Shown: in pieces, positions 1 to 7,464 of the stretch
Layout: the number at the start of each line of letters is the position of its first letter
How positions within the stretch are numbered: the stretch's first letter is position 1
From: Pseudonocardiaceae bacterium YIM PH 21723
Lineage (GTDB): Bacteria > Actinomycetota > Actinomycetes > Mycobacteriales > Pseudonocardiaceae
DNA length: 64,000 nucleotides
Reading direction: 5' to 3'
Assembly (NCBI GenBank): GCA_003600225.1
Contig: QZFT01000026.1
Location: 1-64,000, forward strand
Translations under genes and position numbers: made by a program
The notes under the pieces: model-generated
Seen by the model: only the letters and a program-made list of their open reading frames with translations
The model's database searches: none
What the model was told of the DNA's origin: nothing

Positions 1-60
1 GCCCAAGCGGGCAAGCTCGACGGCACGCTGGCGGAACTCCGCAGGGTGTGGTGCAGGCAC
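1..60 (-). CDS. IS3-type transposase OrfA, N-terminal fragment (cut by window edge)
   Basis: The minus strand from GTG at 60 reads VPAPHPAEFRQRAVELARLG, the start pattern of IS3-family OrfA proteins (short basic N-terminus, then E-F-R-x-R-A-V-E-L, the first helix of the DNA-binding HTH). GGAGG at 69-73 gives a well-spaced ribosome site. Only 20 codons are visible. It is assigned from motif and position next to the probable terminal repeat. OrfA of this family binds the element ends and is normally made into a transposase by frameshifting with OrfB, which would lie to the left. Confidence 0.55.
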   Translation of the reverse strand, partial: MPAPHPAEFRQRAVELARLG

Positions 61-127
61 AGAGACATCCTCCCTGGCGACCAGCGGTCACCACAGGGCA
101 GGTGTCCGTGAACTTGGGGGAACCTCA
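1..127 (-). mobile_element. End of an IS3-family-like insertion sequence (partial)
   Basis: Position 127 looks like the outer end of an element that extends leftward out of the window. Read on the minus strand, the end begins TGAGGTTCCCCC and continues to a GGACA block at 103-107, the layout typical of IS3-family terminal repeats (TGA...CCCCC...GGACA). Inside it an SD (GGAGG, 69-73) lies 8 nt before a GTG that opens a transposase OrfA-like reading frame. The other end and any target-site duplication are outside the window, so integrity cannot be judged. Confidence 0.6.
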
Positions 128-224
128 CCGGATGGTTCGGTGAAGTGGAGGACGGATGAGGGCCGGGTTTTGACGAAACCGCTGAGGCCCCACAAACGCA
201 ACTGAACCCACCACCGGAGCCGAA

Positions 225-257
225 GTGGGGCCGCACCCAACCCCGGTGTGTCCCCAC
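225..257 (+). promoter_or_regulatory. Hairpin upstream of the ABC-F leader ORF
   Basis: GTGGGG (225-230) pairs with CCCCAC (252-257), with ACC/GGT pairing inside. The stem ends 7 nt before the AAGGAG ribosome site at 265-270. It could be a 5'-UTR regulatory structure or the terminator of something upstream. There is no T-run, so a leader element is more likely. Confidence 0.35.
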
Positions 258-275
258 CCAAAACAAGGAGCACCC

Positions 276-446
276 ATGAATCTCCCCCTCATCCCGGGGC
301 CAACACGGGAGTGGGGCGCAAGGCCTCAAGGAGGTGCTGGGCTGGGGCTGTCAACCACCACCCAAAGCACCCCGCTGAGTTTTGACAGCCCCGGCACAGC
401 GCCTCACCATCCAAAGCCGCCCCACCAACAGAGCCAGATACCCTGA
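276..446 (+). CDS. Putative leader peptide upstream of the ABC-F gene
   Basis: This 56-codon ORF starts at an ATG with a good SD (AAGGAG, 265-270) and stops 6 nt before the ABC-F ATG. The peptide begins MNLPLIPGPTREWG and is rich in Pro, Thr, Gln and His, with no domain I recognise. The ABC-F gene has no SD of its own, so ribosomes finishing this ORF probably re-initiate on it. An inverted repeat (344-354/382-392) lies inside the ORF. Antibiotic-resistance ABC-F genes are often controlled by ribosome stalling in such leaders; that role here is inference from layout. Confidence 0.45.
   Translation: MNLPLIPGPTREWGARPQGGAGLGLSTTTQSTPLSFDSPGTAPHHPKPPHQQSQIP
344..392 (+). promoter_or_regulatory. 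Inverted repeat inside the ABC-F leader ORF
   Basis: GGGGCTGTCAA (344-354) and TTGACAGCCCC (382-392) are perfect 11-bp arms with a 27-nt loop. Because the stem lies within a translated leader, translating or stalled ribosomes would decide whether it forms. That is the geometry expected of translation-controlled attenuation of the downstream resistance gene. Confidence 0.45.
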
Positions 447-452
447 CAACCG

Positions 453-2090
453 ATGAGCGCCACTGTCGTAGCCAAAGACCTCTCCGCCGGCCACGGAGAC
501 CGCATCCTGTTCTCCGGCCTCAACCTCGTTGTCGCCCCCGGAGACGTCATCGGCCTGGTAGGCGTCAACGGCGCCGGCAAGTCCACCCTGCTGAAGACCC
601 TCGCCGCTCTCCTGCCGCCCGAGAGTGGTCAGGTGCGGTTGAGCCCGCAGACGGCGAACATCGGTTACCTGCCGCAGGAACGTGAGCGCCGGGCCGACGA
701 GACGATCTGGGACTTCCTCGGCAGGCGCACCGGCGTCACCGAGGCCCAGCAGAAGATGGACGCCGCTGCGGAGGCCCTCGGCGAGGGCAAGCCGGGCGCC
801 GACGAGGAGTACGCCGAGCACCTGGAACGCTGGCTCGCCCTCGGTGGCGCGGACCTGACCGAGCGCGCGGCGGAGGTCGTCCGGGAAACCGGCCTCACGG
901 TGGACCTGGACACCCAGATGACCGCGCTGTCCGGTGGCCAGGCGGCCCGCGCGGGTATGGCCTCGCTGCTGCTCAGCCGATACGACATCTTCCTGCTGGA
1001 CGAGCCGACCAATGACCTGGACCTCGACGGCCTGGAGCGCCTGGAGACGTTCGTCCGCGGCCTGCGCGCGGGAACGCTGCTGGTCAGCCACGACCGGGAG
1101 TTCCTGGCCCGGACCGTGAACAGCGTGCTCGAACTGGATCTGCACCAGAACCAGGTGAACCAGTACGGCGGCGGTTATGAGGCGTACCTGGACGAGCGGG
1201 ACACCGCCCGCCGGCACGCCCGGGAGAAGTACGACGAGTTCGCCGACAAGAAGTCCAGCCTGGAGGAGCGGGCGCGCACCCAGCGGTCGTGGATGGAGAA
1301 GGGCGTGAAGAACGCCCGGCGCAAGGCCCCCGACAACGACAAGATCGGCCGCAAGTTCCGGACCGAGGCCACCGAGAAGCAGGCCGCCAAGGCCCGGCAG
1401 ACCGAGCGGCTCATCGAGCGGATGGACACCGTCGAGGAACCGCGCAAGGAGTGGGAGCTGCGGATGGAGATCGCCGCCGCACCCCGCTCCGGCGCCGTGG
1501 TGGCGACGCTGAACAACGCGGTGGTCCGCCGCGGTGGCTTCACCCTCGGGCCGGTCACCCTGCAGATCGACTGGGCGGACCGGGTGGCCATCACCGGTGC
1601 CAACGGCGCGGGCAAATCGACGTTGCTGGCCGCGCTGCTCGGCAGGCTGGAGCTCGACGAGGGCCAGGCACACCTGGGATCCGGCGTCGTGGTCGGCGAG
1701 GTCGACCAGGCCCGGGGCCTGTTCCTCGGTGACCAGTCCATCCTGGACGCGTTCCGGGCGGAGGTGCCGGACCAGAATCCGGCCGAGATCCGGACCCTGC
1801 TGGCCAAGTTCGGGCTCACCGCCGACCACGTGACCCGCCCTGCCGCCAACCTGTCGCCTGGTGAACGCACCCGCGCGGCACTGGCCCTGCTCCAGGGCCG
1901 TGGGGTGAACCTGCTGGTCCTCGACGAGCCGACCAACCACCTGGATCTGGCCGCCATCGAGCAACTGGAACAGGCACTCGCCAATTACCCGGGCACCCTC
2001 TTGCTCGTCACCCATGATCGGAGAATGCTGGACGCCGTGCAGACCAACCGGCACCTTGAGGTGGATGCGGGCAAGGTGACCGACCGCTGA
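453..2090 (+). CDS. ABC-F family ATPase (ribosome-associated, probable antibiotic resistance)
   Basis: This 545-aa protein has two ABC ATPase domains and no membrane segment, which defines ABC-F. Domain 1 has Walker A GVNGAGKST (37-45), signature LSGGQ (about 159) and LLDEPTNDLD (about 182). A charged helical linker rich in K/R/E (about 240-330, the P-site tRNA-interaction motif of the family) precedes domain 2 with GANGAGKST (about 382), LSPGE (about 467) and LVLDEPTNHLD. Family members bind the ribosomal E site and either displace antibiotics (Vga/Msr type) or regulate translation (EttA type). The overall form resembles the mycobacterial Rv1473 type. No SD precedes ATG 453; translation is probably coupled to the upstream leader ORF. 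The methyltransferase gene follows after 19 nt. Assignment to family is firm; the resistance role is inferred from leader and neighbourhood. Confidence 0.88.
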   Translation: MSATVVAKDLSAGHGDRILFSGLNLVVAPGDVIGLVGVNGAGKSTLLKTLAALLPPESGQVRLSPQTANIGYLPQERERRADETIWDFLGRRTGVTEAQQKMDAAAEALGEGKPGADEEYAEHLERWLALGGADLTERAAEVVRETGLTVDLDTQMTALSGGQAARAGMASLLLSRYDIFLLDEPTNDLDLDGLERLETFVRGLRAGTLLVSHDREFLARTVNSVLELDLHQNQVNQYGGGYEAYLDERDTARRHAREKYDEFADKKSSLEERARTQRSWMEKGVKNARRKAPDNDKIGRKFRTEATEKQAAKARQTERLIERMDTVEEPRKEWELRMEIAAAPRSGAVVATLNNAVVRRGGFTLGPVTLQIDWADRVAITGANGAGKSTLLAALLGRLELDEGQAHLGSGVVVGEVDQARGLFLGDQSILDAFRAEVPDQNPAEIRTLLAKFGLTADHVTRPAANLSPGERTRAALALLQGRGVNLLVLDEPTNHLDLAAIEQLEQALANYPGTLLLVTHDRRMLDAVQTNRHLEVDAGKVTDR

Positions 2091-2109
2091 CCGAACCGCT
2101 GGGGGATCG

Positions 2110-2946
2110 ATGACAACACCCACGACCGGCGTCGCCATGACTGCACTCGGTGTGGCGGTGATCCGCGCCAGGGAGAACGAGCAGCCCGACGCCCTGTACA
2201 AGGACCCGTACGCCCAGCTGTTCGTGGACGCGGCGCACCAGCAGGTCTCCGGGACCGACGAGGGCCGCGGGTGGTGGGACCGGCTGCAACAGGCCGCCGA
2301 CATGTTCTACCCGGATCGCACCCTAGGCGTCCGGGTCGGCGACGACCGGATGCTGCGGGGCGTGGAGTCCGGACTCCGGCAGATCGTGTTGCTGGGCGCC
2401 GGGCTGGACACGCGCGCCTACCGCATGCCGCTGCCCACCGACACCCGGTTCTTCGAGGTCGACCTGCCGGAACTGTTCGCGTTCAAGGAACCCGTACTCG
2501 AAGGCATCGAACCGGTGTGTTTCCGCCGACCGGTGATCACCGATCTGCGGGAGGACTGGTCGGCGGAGCTGCAGCATCAGGGGTTCGACCCCGCGCAGCC
2601 CACCCTCTGGTGTGAGGAGGGCGCACTCCCGTATCTGCCGTCGGAGGACGCCTGGCGGGTCGTCGAGCGGCTCACCGAGCTCTCCGCTCCCGGCAGCCGG
2701 TACGGCATCAGCCGTTTCCCGATCGACCCCACAGCGCCGCGTTATCGGGCGCTGGCCCAGCTGACCCACGGAACCGACACCCCGGCGACCGGGTTCAAGG
2801 GCCTGGGCGACGACGCAGAGGAACGGCTCAACCAGTTGGGCTGGACCACGGAGTTCGAGCCGTGGACCGGGCTGCTCGCCGACATCGGCAGGCCCAATCC
2901 CGACGTCGACGCGGGCTGGGGTTTCGTCCGCGCCATCCGGAGTTGA
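2110..2946 (+). CDS. SAM-dependent methyltransferase (TIGR00027/PF04072 type)
   Basis: This 278-aa protein has the hallmark IVLLGAGLDTRAYR (about 93-106), the modified glycine-rich SAM loop of the actinobacterial TIGR00027 putative O-methyltransferases related to leucine carboxyl methyltransferases. FFEVDLPEL further on matches the acidic SAM-ribose strand. The N-terminus (TTGVAMTALGVAVIRARE) is also typical. Substrates are unknown for most members. The gene lies 19 nt after the ABC-F gene and 11 nt before the PPOX gene, so the three are probably co-transcribed. Nothing suggests an rRNA methylase, so a direct part in ribosome protection is not supported. Confidence 0.85.
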   Translation: MTTPTTGVAMTALGVAVIRARENEQPDALYKDPYAQLFVDAAHQQVSGTDEGRGWWDRLQQAADMFYPDRTLGVRVGDDRMLRGVESGLRQIVLLGAGLDTRAYRMPLPTDTRFFEVDLPELFAFKEPVLEGIEPVCFRRPVITDLREDWSAELQHQGFDPAQPTLWCEEGALPYLPSEDAWRVVERLTELSAPGSRYGISRFPIDPTAPRYRALAQLTHGTDTPATGFKGLGDDAEERLNQLGWTTEFEPWTGLLADIGRPNPDVDAGWGFVRAIRS

Positions 2947-2957
2947 GGGGACCGATC

Positions 2958-3584
2958 ATGGAAATCGTGACCACCGTCGAGGAACTCGAGCAGGTCATCG
3001 GGGTGCCGAAGGGCAATGCCCTGGACAAGGAGCGCGACCGGCTGCACGAGCTGGACGAGCAGTGGATCGCCAACTCCCGGTTCTGCGTGATCGGCACCGC
3101 CGACGCCCACGGTGGCTGCACCGTGTCGCCCAAGGGTGACCCGGCCGGCTTCACCCACGTACTGGACGAGAAGACGATCGTGATCCCGGACCGGCCCGGC
3201 AACCGGCGGGTCGACGCGTTGCGGGACATCCTGGTCAACCCACAGGTCGGGTTGCTGTTCCTGATCCCCGGCCGCACCGACACCCTGCGGGTCAACGGCC
3301 GCGCCAGGCTGGTGAAGGACGGCCCGTTCTTCGACGAGCTGACCGTCAAGGGACACCGGCCGCAGATCGCGATCCTGGTGGAGGTCGAAGAGGTCTTCTA
3401 CCACTGCTCCAAGGCGTTCCTGCGGTCCGAGCTGTGGAAGCCGGAGACCTGGGAGCCGACCAAGATGCCCAGGCGGTCGATCATCGCCCGGGAGCTGGAG
3501 GCCAACGGCCGCAGCCTGGAGGAGCTGGACCGGCACTACGCGCCCGAGAACTACAACAAGGGCCTGTACAACCAGGTCCACTAG
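2958..3584 (+). CDS. PPOX-class FMN-dependent flavoprotein (MSMEG_1061-like)
   Basis: This 208-aa protein of the pyridoxamine 5'-phosphate oxidase split-barrel fold has FCVIGTADAHGGCTVSPKGD (about 44-63), the flavin-binding strand-turn of the MSMEG_1061-type subfamily, then IPDRPGNRRVDALRDI, where arginines would contact the FMN phosphate, and a C-terminal dimer segment. I start it at ATG 2958, 11 nt after the methyltransferase stop, with a GAGGGG ribosome site. Family members reduce or oxidise small molecules with FMN or F420; the substrate here is unknown. Its stop overlaps the convergent methyltransferase stop by 4 nt. Confidence 0.85.
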   Translation: MEIVTTVEELEQVIGVPKGNALDKERDRLHELDEQWIANSRFCVIGTADAHGGCTVSPKGDPAGFTHVLDEKTIVIPDRPGNRRVDALRDILVNPQVGLLFLIPGRTDTLRVNGRARLVKDGPFFDELTVKGHRPQIAILVEVEEVFYHCSKAFLRSELWKPETWEPTKMPRRSIIARELEANGRSLEELDRHYAPENYNKGLYNQVH

Positions 3585-4363
3585 TCCCGGACCGCGATCA
3601 CCGCCGCAGTCGTGTAGTCCACGGTGAAGGCACCGCCGACCGAGTCGATGGCGGTGCCGAAACCGCTGATCAGCTCATCGGACTGCCGGGGACTCAGGGT
3701 GGTGGCCATGCCGGTGGTGAGCACCTGCTCCAGCCACTCATCCCCGGTGTAGCGGTGCTGCCAGTCGATCCGCCACTCCTCGGGTTCGGCGAAGCCACCC
3801 GCCCGGCGGATGCCGTCCATCGTCTTGGTGACCAACGGCGCGTACATCTCCAGCGCCGGCCGCACCCAGGGATTCGGCCCGCCGGGCACTACCGCCCGAT
3901 AGACCGCCCCACAGGCGTCCGCCAGACCCGGTGGCAGCTGCGCGACGTTCCAGAACGGCGCCAGCCGTCCCCCGGGACGCAGTGCCTCGGCCGCCTTGGC
4001 GGCTCCCAGCACGGGATCCACCCAGTGCCAGCTCTGCGCGGCGATCACCACGTCGAAGCTCCGGCCCGCCGGATCCCACTCCTCGAAGGTGGAGATCTCC
4101 ACCCGGGTGCCGTCCCGCCGGGCCAGTTCGGCCATCCGATCGTCCACATCGATGCCGAGAACCTGGCAGCCGACGGACCGGAACAGCCGGGTGGCGATGC
4201 CGGTGCCACAGCCGACATCCAGCACCTCGGTGCCCGGGCCCCCGTTCAGGACGCGCTGCACCAGCTCTGCCGGATAGCTGGGCCTTGCCTTGTCGTACCG
4301 GGCGGCGTCGACGCCGAAAGATTCCGCGACCACCCGCTGCTCATGTGGATCCTGTGCGGCCAT
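3581..4363 (-). CDS. Class I SAM-dependent methyltransferase
   Basis: This 260-aa protein carries the Rossmann SAM motif VLDVGCGTGIATR (about 47-59), the acidic loop end GIDVDD, and FDVVIAAQSWHWVD, the post-motif of the Methyltransf_11 family. The N-terminus (ESFGVDAARYDKARPSYP) is typical of a large bacterial group related to trans-aconitate methyltransferase. The substrate is not predictable. It ends convergently with the PPOX gene (4-nt overlap) and lies 7 nt downstream of the LysR gene in the same direction, so the two may be co-transcribed. Confidence 0.85.
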   Translation of the reverse strand: MAAQDPHEQRVVAESFGVDAARYDKARPSYPAELVQRVLNGGPGTEVLDVGCGTGIATRLFRSVGCQVLGIDVDDRMAELARRDGTRVEISTFEEWDPAGRSFDVVIAAQSWHWVDPVLGAAKAAEALRPGGRLAPFWNVAQLPPGLADACGAVYRAVVPGGPNPWVRPALEMYAPLVTKTMDGIRRAGGFAEPEEWRIDWQHRYTGDEWLEQVLTTGMATTLSPRQSDELISGFGTAIDSVGGAFTVDYTTAAVIAVRD

Positions 4364-4370
4364 GCCGCGA

Positions 4371-5252
4371 TCATCCCAGCGTGTGACGCAGTTTGGCGAT
4401 CAATACTTTCGCCGCTGGGCTCATCGGCCCATCCGAGCGCCAGGCCAGCGCGATCCGGCCGCGGATCACCGGCCGGGTGATCGGCAGCGCCACCAGGAGT
4501 TCCTCGTAGGTCTTCGCGGTGGTCTCCGGCAGGATCGCCACACCCAGCCCACGGCAGGCCAGCTCTGCCAGCACGTGCGGGTCGCCGACCTCGAAGGCGA
4601 TCCGCGGCTCGACGTCCGAGGCCGCGAACGCCTCGTCCACGCAGGCCCGGATACCGGAGCCGCCGGCCATGGTGATCAGCTTGCGACCGGCCAGATCGGC
4701 GAGCTCGATGTCCGTGCGTCCGGCCAGCTCGTCGTCGGGACTGACCGCGGCGACCAGGTTCTCGTCCCGGATCAGGCACAGGTCCAGCCGATCCGGATTG
4801 CTCATGGTCAGCCCGACGATCGCCGCGTCCAGCTGCCTGCCCTGCACCGCTTCGACGAGGTCGCCGGCCAGGCCCTCGGTCAGCCGGATGTCGATCTCCG
4901 GGTGCTCCTCGTGGAACTCGGCCAGCACATCCGGCACCGGTAATCCGGCGCAGCCGGGCACCAAGCCGATGGACACCTGGCCACGCATCAGCCCGGCGAT
5001 CGCGTCCACCGCGAGCCGGGTTCCGGTCGCGGCGGCGAGAGCCGCCCGCGCGTAGGGGAGCGCCGCCTTGCCGACCTCGGTGAGCTGCACCGTGCGGGAG
5101 GAGCGGTCCAGCAGGTCCTGGCCGAGCTCTCGCTCCAGCCTGCGGATCTGCGCGCTCACCCCCGGCTGCGCCACATTCAGCCGCGCCGCGGCGCGGGTGA
5201 AGTTGCCTTCCTCGGCCACGGTCACGAAGTAACTCAGCTGCCGGAGTTCCAT
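4371..5252 (-). CDS. LysR family transcriptional regulator
   Basis: This 293-aa protein has an N-terminal winged HTH (ELRQLSYFVTVAEEGNFTRA to about residue 60) and a periplasmic-binding-like effector domain from about 90, beginning QVSIGLVPGC. Both domains are full length. It is divergent from vgb across a 97-bp gap holding two inverted repeats (5264-5283, 5304-5328), so it probably controls itself and vgb. The effector is unknown; a streptogramin-like or other toxic compound would fit the neighbour but is inference. Confidence 0.88.
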   Translation of the reverse strand: MELRQLSYFVTVAEEGNFTRAAARLNVAQPGVSAQIRRLERELGQDLLDRSSRTVQLTEVGKAALPYARAALAAATGTRLAVDAIAGLMRGQVSIGLVPGCAGLPVPDVLAEFHEEHPEIDIRLTEGLAGDLVEAVQGRQLDAAIVGLTMSNPDRLDLCLIRDENLVAAVSPDDELAGRTDIELADLAGRKLITMAGGSGIRACVDEAFAASDVEPRIAFEVGDPHVLAELACRGLGVAILPETTAKTYEELLVALPITRPVIRGRIALAWRSDGPMSPAAKVLIAKLRHTLG

Positions 5253-5263
5253 ACGCTCCGATT

Positions 5264-5283
5264 CTAGTTGCCAGATGAACTAG
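5264..5283. promoter_or_regulatory. Candidate LysR operator between lysR and vgb
   Basis: CTAGTT-N8-AACTAG is a perfect 6-bp-arm palindrome 11 nt upstream of the LysR start. A second repeat, CCGGACG-N11-CGTCCGG (5304-5328), is centred just upstream of the vgb -10. The pairing of one site near each divergent promoter is the usual LysR arrangement. Confidence 0.45.
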
Positions 5284-5337
5284 TGCTGCGACTTATCGCT
5301 GAACCGGACGCATGCCGAGACCGTCCGGAGACCCACG

Positions 5338-5343
5338 CATAAT
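5338..5343 (+). promoter_or_regulatory. vgb -10 element, leaderless start
   Basis: CATAAT lies 6 nt before the vgb ATG (5350), and no SD precedes that ATG. Transcription should start at or next to the A of ATG, so the mRNA is probably leaderless. Confidence 0.45.
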
Positions 5344-5349
5344 GCACCC

Positions 5350-6225
5350 ATGCTCATCGATCAGTTCGCCGTGCCCACACCTGGTTCCGGCCCCTATGGC
5401 GTGACCATCGGTCCCGACGACGCGGTGTGGTTCACCCTGGTGCACAGCGGTGAGATCGGCAGGCTGGACGCCGCGGGACGGTTCACCGTCCACCCGGTCG
5501 CCGACGGCTCCGGCCCGACGGTGATCACCAACGGCCCCGACGGTGCCCTGTGGTTCACCGAATACCAGGGGCACCACATCGGCCGGATCACCGTCGACGG
5601 CGAGCTGACCCGGCTGGCGCCGCCCACCCCGGACTCCGGCCCGTACGGGATCACCGCCGGCCCGGATGGCGCGCTGTGGTTCACCGAGTTGGCTACGGCC
5701 AAGATCGGCCGGATCGCCGCCGACGGCACGATCACCGAGTTCGCGTTGCCCGGCGAGAACCCGATGCCCGGCATGATCACTCCGGGTCCGGACGACGCGC
5801 TCTGGTTCACCATGAACGCCGGCAACGCCGTGGGCCGGATCAGCACCGGCGGCGAGATCACCATCCATCCGCTGCCCACCGCGGGTGCCGGGCCGGTCGG
5901 CATCACTGCGGCCGGGGACGGCGCGCTGTGGTTCGTGGAGATCCTCGCCGGGCAGATCGGCCGGATCGGCACCGATGGCGAGATCATCGAGTTCCCGCTG
6001 CCGGATCGGCTGGCCAAGCCGCACGCCATCATCGCCGACCCCGCGGGCGGCTGCTGGTTCACCGAATGGGCGGCCAACCGGCTCGGGCACATCGACCCCG
6101 AGGGCGTGATCACCGAATACCCGCTGCCCGAGGCGACCGGCGAACCGCACGGTCTGGCCCTGGCCGCGGACGGTTCCCTGTGGATCGCCCAGGAAAGCGG
6201 CGCGCTGGTGTCAGTACGCCGGTAA
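5350..6225 (+). CDS. vgb: Virginiamycin B lyase (streptogramin B lyase)
   Basis: This 291-aa seven-bladed beta-propeller has a repeated [GxxGAL/V]WFT...GRI motif about every 42 residues. Vgb linearises type B streptogramins by an elimination reaction that opens the ester bond, using Mg2+ and no water. In S. aureus Vgb the key residues are H228, E268 and H270; here PHAI gives H225 and GEPHG gives E265 and H267, all at the same offset of -3, so the active site is intact. Length matches the family (about 295-300). There is no signal peptide; it acts in the cytoplasm. The start has a -10 element and no SD (leaderless). The divergent LysR is the likely regulator. The 3' end overlaps the convergent monooxygenase by 15 nt. 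Some chromosomal Vgb-like lyases have unknown natural substrates. Confidence 0.85.
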   Translation: MLIDQFAVPTPGSGPYGVTIGPDDAVWFTLVHSGEIGRLDAAGRFTVHPVADGSGPTVITNGPDGALWFTEYQGHHIGRITVDGELTRLAPPTPDSGPYGITAGPDGALWFTELATAKIGRIAADGTITEFALPGENPMPGMITPGPDDALWFTMNAGNAVGRISTGGEITIHPLPTAGAGPVGITAAGDGALWFVEILAGQIGRIGTDGEIIEFPLPDRLAKPHAIIADPAGGCWFTEWAANRLGHIDPEGVITEYPLPEATGEPHGLALAADGSLWIAQESGALVSVRR

Positions 6226-7410
6226 CGCGAGTGCCCTGGAGGCAGATTCCAGGGGATTGGCGCTCCGTGAGTACAGGCGTTCGCGGAACGGCAACCGGCT
6301 TACCAGCCGCAACACCTGGACCTGAATCCACAGCGTGAACCGGCCCGACTGGAACGCGCGAACGCTGCTCTGGGCCAGTGCCTGATTGCGCAGGACGAAC
6401 TCCCGCAGTACCCGCTCGTACCGGCCGAAGGCGACCCGGTGCGCGCCATCGGCCGCTGCCAGTTCCCCGGCCAGCACGTAAGCGCCGACCAGGGCCAAGC
6501 TGGTGCCCTGACCGGAGAACGGCGTCGCGCAGTAGCCGGCGTCGCCGACCAGCACGACCCGGCCAGTGGACCAGTGCTCCATCTTCACCAGGGCCATGGA
6601 GTCGAAGTAGAAGTCCGGCGCCTCGCGCATGGCTTTCAGGAACGTCTCCGACGCCCACCCCCGGTCGGTGAACCGTTCCTCCAGCACGGCCATCTGCCGC
6701 TCGGTGTCCCGGTAGTCGATCCGCAGGCCAGGGTCATAGAACCCGAACGCACCCCTGGCCTCGGTGTTGTCCCGGGCGCTGTAGATGCCGTTCAGCTGTC
6801 CCGGTGTCCGGCAGAACGCCTGCCAGTAGTCCAAGCCGAACACGTTCTCCATGCTGAAGATCGCCAGGTGCATGCCCAGTGGATGCAGGTAGTCCTCATC
6901 GGACCCGAAGGCGAGTTCCCGCACGCCGGAGTGCACGCCGTCCGCGCCCACCACCAGGTCGAAGCGCTCCTGGTTACCACCGGCGAAGGTGACCGTCACA
7001 CCGTCCGTGTCCTCGGCCAGCGCGCTGATCGAGTCGCCGAAGCGGTACTCGGCGTGGTCCTTGGTGGCCGCGTACAGCAGCTCGGTGAGATCGCTCTTCA
7101 TGATCTCGACGTCCGGGTTGCCGGTGGATCCACCGGTCGGGGTGAACTCGGTGATCCGCAGCAGCTCCTTGCCACTGGGGCTCATCGTGGAGAAGCCACG
7201 CTGCCGGGTGCTCTGCTCGCGGATCGAGTCCAGCAGTCCCATGCGTTCCACGACGTCCAGGGCCACGCCCCGGATGTCGATGGCCTGACCCCCGGGCCGC
7301 AGACCCGGCGCCCGTTCGACCAGCGTCACCTGGAATCCGTGCCGCTGCAGCCAGTAGGCCAGGGCCGGGCCGGCGATGCTCGCCCCCGAGATCAGCACAC
7401 GTCGAGTCAC
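6211..7410 (-). CDS. FAD-dependent monooxygenase (PF01494 type)
   Basis: This 399-aa class A flavoprotein monooxygenase has the N-terminal GxGxxG-like dinucleotide fold (VLISGASIAGPALAYWL), the DG motif GADGVHSGVR (about 157) and the GD motif VVLVGDAGYCATPFSGQG (about 290). It is a single-component NAD(P)H/FAD hydroxylase of the group that includes aromatic hydroxylases and TetX-like drug-inactivating enzymes. Nothing in the sequence settles the substrate. It is transcribed towards vgb and away from the MFS gene (54 bp gap), so the monooxygenase and the exporter may share a control region. Confidence 0.85.
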   Translation of the reverse strand: MTRRVLISGASIAGPALAYWLQRHGFQVTLVERAPGLRPGGQAIDIRGVALDVVERMGLLDSIREQSTRQRGFSTMSPSGKELLRITEFTPTGGSTGNPDVEIMKSDLTELLYAATKDHAEYRFGDSISALAEDTDGVTVTFAGGNQERFDLVVGADGVHSGVRELAFGSDEDYLHPLGMHLAIFSMENVFGLDYWQAFCRTPGQLNGIYSARDNTEARGAFGFYDPGLRIDYRDTERQMAVLEERFTDRGWASETFLKAMREAPDFYFDSMALVKMEHWSTGRVVLVGDAGYCATPFSGQGTSLALVGAYVLAGELAAADGAHRVAFGRYERVLREFVLRNQALAQSSVRAFQSGRFTLWIQVQVLRLVSRLPFRERLYSRSANPLESASRALALPAY

Positions 7411-7464
7411 CGGATCAGGAAAGCACTATCCTCGCGACCACGTCGAACGGTTTTCGGGAGTGCC

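Noticed and set aside
128-224. WhiB7-type promoter for the ABC-F operon
   Set aside because: TTGACG occurs near 172, but there is no convincing -10 at proper spacing and no AT-rich WhiB7 motif.
351-2303. 650-aa minus-strand ORF
   Set aside because: Shadow of the ABC-F gene; Arg/Gly/Val/His-rich antisense composition and no domain motifs.
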